Shown here one piece after another: positions 63,001-64,000 of a stretch of 64,000 bases of DNA. Positions within the stretch are counted from its first letter, which is position 1, and each line of letters starts with the position of its first letter. The notes beneath the pieces were generated by a model. It had not been told where the DNA came from. It did not search any database and saw nothing but the letters and a program-made list of their open reading frames with translations. This stretch comes from Mesorhizobium xinjiangense. GTDB taxonomy: Bacteria; Pseudomonadota; Alphaproteobacteria; Rhizobiales; Rhizobiaceae. The translations under genes were made by a program, and so were the position numbers. Where the stretch lies: assembly GCF_009749525.1 (NCBI RefSeq), contig NZ_WOAC01000010.1, positions 1 to 64,000 of the forward strand, written 5' to 3'.

Positions 63001-64000
63001 TGGGCGTCGGACAGGAACTCGAGAATGTTCGCCGGCAGCATCGGCCGGTAGCTCGGCTTGGGCGGCGCGACGCTCGCCATCGCGGCGGACTGCACCAGCT
63101 TGGTCGGATGGGCCCTCGCGCCGGGAATACGGATCGACTGTAATCCATATTCCTCATAGATGGCGTCGGTCAGTCGGGCGCCCTCGGCCGGCGTCCAGTC
63201 CGCCGTCTCATAGGCGAGTTCGACGCCCTCGGGATCGGCGGCGATCGCGGCAGACGGGCGCGAAGCGGCCGAGCGCGCGAGATAGCTGCGTACGGTCCTG
63301 GGCGTTGCGGTCAGACGTGGCGCCGAAACGACCGGCAATCGCGGCGGCACCTGGGCTTCGATCCAGTCGAGCAGCGTGGCGACATCCGGCGCGATGCCCG
63401 GCGAGGCCGGGACTATGGCCGGATCGTCGGCGGGCGCCTTGTCGATGACGGTCAGCCGCGTCGGGAAACTCGTGCCGTGCCTGGCATAGACCGAACCGGC
63501 GATAGTGGCGGAGAAGATGACCGTGCCCCGGTCCTGCAAACGGACGAAGGCCTCGCGCCAGTCGGGAAGGTCCGGGCCGACATTGGCGCCGGTGATCGTC
63601 ACCAGCCGCCCGCCGGGTGCTAGGCGATTCAGCGCCGAGGCGATATGGCGGAAGCCCGCGTCGGCCACGCGGCCGGAGACATTCGCCAGGGCTGAGAACG
63701 GCGGATTCATCAGCACGACGCTCGGCACCGCGTTCGCTGCGAGATGATCGTCGATCTGGGCCGCATCGACGCGAGTGAGGTCACAAGCCGGAAAGAGGAA
63801 GGCGAGGAGATCGGCGCGGGTCTCGGCCAGCTCGTTGAGGAGGAGTGTGCCGCCGGTGATTTCGGCCAGGATGGCGAGGAGACCCGTGCCGGCCGAAGGC
63901 TCCAGCACGATGTCGTTCGGCATGATCGCGGCTGCCGTCACCGCCGCGAGACCGAGCGGAACGGGCGTCGAAAACTGCTGAAGCGCCTGGCTCTCTTCCG
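60018..64000 (-). CDS. Adenine-methyltransferase/strawberry-notch helicase fusion (partial)
   Basis: Over 1320 residues, open at the right edge so the N-terminus is missing. The visible N-terminal part is an N6-adenine methyltransferase-like fold: VLEPSAGTGLLAIL and the catalytic NPPF in VVLMNPPFSALA. It is followed by a strawberry-notch-type SNF2 ATPase with FMLGDGTGAGKGRQ (Walker A) and VIIFDESHAM (DEAH-type Walker B), and a C-terminal helicase domain with ILVFSDAGGTGRSYH. Such giants are common in ICEs and may protect incoming DNA from restriction. This function is inferred. Confidence 0.92.
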   Translation of the reverse strand, partial: EESQALQQFSTPVPLGLAAVTAAAIMPNDIVLEPSAGTGLLAILAEITGGTLLLNELAETRADLLAFLFPACDLTRVDAAQIDDHLAANAVPSVVLMNPPFSALANVSGRVADAGFRHIASALNRLAPGGRLVTITGANVGPDLPDWREAFVRLQDRGTVIFSATIAGSVYARHGTSFPTRLTVIDKAPADDPAIVPASPGIAPDVATLLDWIEAQVPPRLPVVSAPRLTATPRTVRSYLARSAASRPSAAIAADPEGVELAYETADWTPAEGARLTDAIYEEYGLQSIRIPGARAHPTKLVQSAAMASVAPPKPSYRPMLPANILEFLSDAQLETVIYAGEAHSDYLAGSWTISETFDVVQAAPTEAKNAVRFRRGFMLGDGTGAGKGRQSAGIILDNWLRGRRKAVWISKSDKLIEDAQRDWSALGMERLLVTPLSRFPQGKPITLTEGVLFATYATLRSDDRGEKVSRVRQIVEWLGSDFDGVIIFDESHAMQNAGGGKGERGDVAPSQQGRAGLRLQHALPDARVVYVSATGATTVHNLAYAQRLGLWGGEDFPFATRAEFVEAIEDGGVAAMEVLARDLRSLGLYTARSLSYDGVEYELVEHQLTDEQRRIYDAYAGAFSIIHNHLDAAMQAANITGSEGTLNKQAKSAARSAFESAKQRFFGHLLTSMKTPTLIRSIERDLEEGHAAVIQIVSTGEALMERRLAEIPTEEWGDVRVDITPREYVLDYLAHSFPVQLYEPFTDSEGNLSSRPVYRDGQPVESREAVARRDDLIERLASLPPVPGALDQIVQRFGTDMVAEVTGRSRRIVRKSGADATGERLVVENRAPSANLAETAAFMDDLKRILVFSDAGGTGRSYHAELSARNRRLRVHYLLEAGWKADAAIQGLGRTNRTNQAQPPLFRPIATDVKAEKRFLSTIARRLDTLGAITRGQRQTGGQGLFRPEDNLESSYARAALRQLYLLIVRGKIEGCSLDRFEAATGLKLMDSNGIKDELPPITTFLNRLLALTIELQGILFTAFEQLLDAKVQGAIASGVYDVGLETLTAESFAVTDRKTIYTHPCTDAETRLLTITERRRNRPMMLDDAFGWMADGNGKLLVNGKSGRAAMQVPAPSLMLDDGEIERRVRLIRPMEHHHASLKMMAESHWEETDRDTFAATWQREVSEVPAFTDSTIHIVSGLLLPVWKHLPNESTRVYRLQTDDGERIIGRRVSPAWAANATATEPASLTADDAYAALIEGRTVLDLAEGLQLRRVRVMGANRIELSGFTEAMRERLRAYGLFTEIISWKLRFFVPVDASGPAVLGKLLDIYPVERISEREAA

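Overview
The window is a 64 kb piece of an alphaproteobacterial integrative and conjugative element (ICE). The evidence is a Trb-type mating-pair gene run (trbB-C-D-E-J-K-L), a TraG coupling protein, a DUF3363 relaxase, a TraF-like S26 peptidase, a lytic transglycosylase, DUF736 and DUF2840 proteins, ParA and RepA-like genes, and an AlpA/DUF2285 control locus like that of the Mesorhizobium symbiosis islands. The core is GC-rich and fits a Rhizobiales, Sphingomonadales or Rhodobacterales host. The genus cannot be fixed from the sequence. No integrase of the ICE itself, att site, rRNA, tRNA or CRISPR array was seen.

Layout. 1-6107 (minus): trbB to trbL, cut by the left edge. 6108-10909: cargo placed between copG and trbB, namely an Rrf2 regulator divergent from an FAD oxidoreductase and a methyltransferase, then a quinone oxidoreductase divergent from a LysR regulator. 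10910-19831 (minus): copG, traG, relaxase, a likely oriT with an IncP/T-DNA-like nick core, transglycosylase, DUF736, traF, DUF2840, a ribbon-helix-helix protein, parA, iterons, repA and an AlpA-type excisionase candidate. 19962-21854: control locus with an apparent +1 frameshifted DUF6499/DUF2285 activator (FseA-like), a QseM-like antiactivator, a QseC-like repressor and a second, divergent HTH gene with a strong palindromic operator.

22056-28324: insertion-sequence debris (IS110 and IS66 fragments), a secreted alpha/beta hydrolase with a divergent LysR regulator, a small membrane protein, and a tyrosine-recombinase plus IS91 transposase pair. 28325-41674: a dense, lower-GC island of likely anti-phage genes. 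It holds a 4-TM protein with a 783-residue partner, an HNH-like protein, an ApeA-like HEPN protein, an Abi-like protein with a RecB-like nuclease, a gamma-glutamylcyclotransferase fusion, and an Mrr-like nuclease with two HEPN proteins. 41814-49746: a copper and metal module (DUF411, CopA, APC permease, TVP38, DUF302, a small membrane protein, multicopper oxidase, a Cys/His-rich protein) bracketed by a 77-bp imperfect direct repeat. 50075-51734: methyltransferase divergent from an HxlR regulator. 52093-55543: a SIR2-HerA defence pair with two coupled small genes. 56045-64000 (minus): ssb, a membrane protein, a DUF2493 protein, a Toprim protein and a very large methyltransferase/strawberry-notch helicase cut by the right edge.

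The conserved blocks supply transfer, stabilisation and timing of excision. The segments between them carry cargo for redox, metal and phage stress. The best places to look for an undescribed system are the Mrr-HEPN-LA2681 triad (38192-41674), the Abi/RecB-like pair (34629-36236), the cyclotransferase fusion (36357-37847) and the membrane/783-residue pair (28325-31808).
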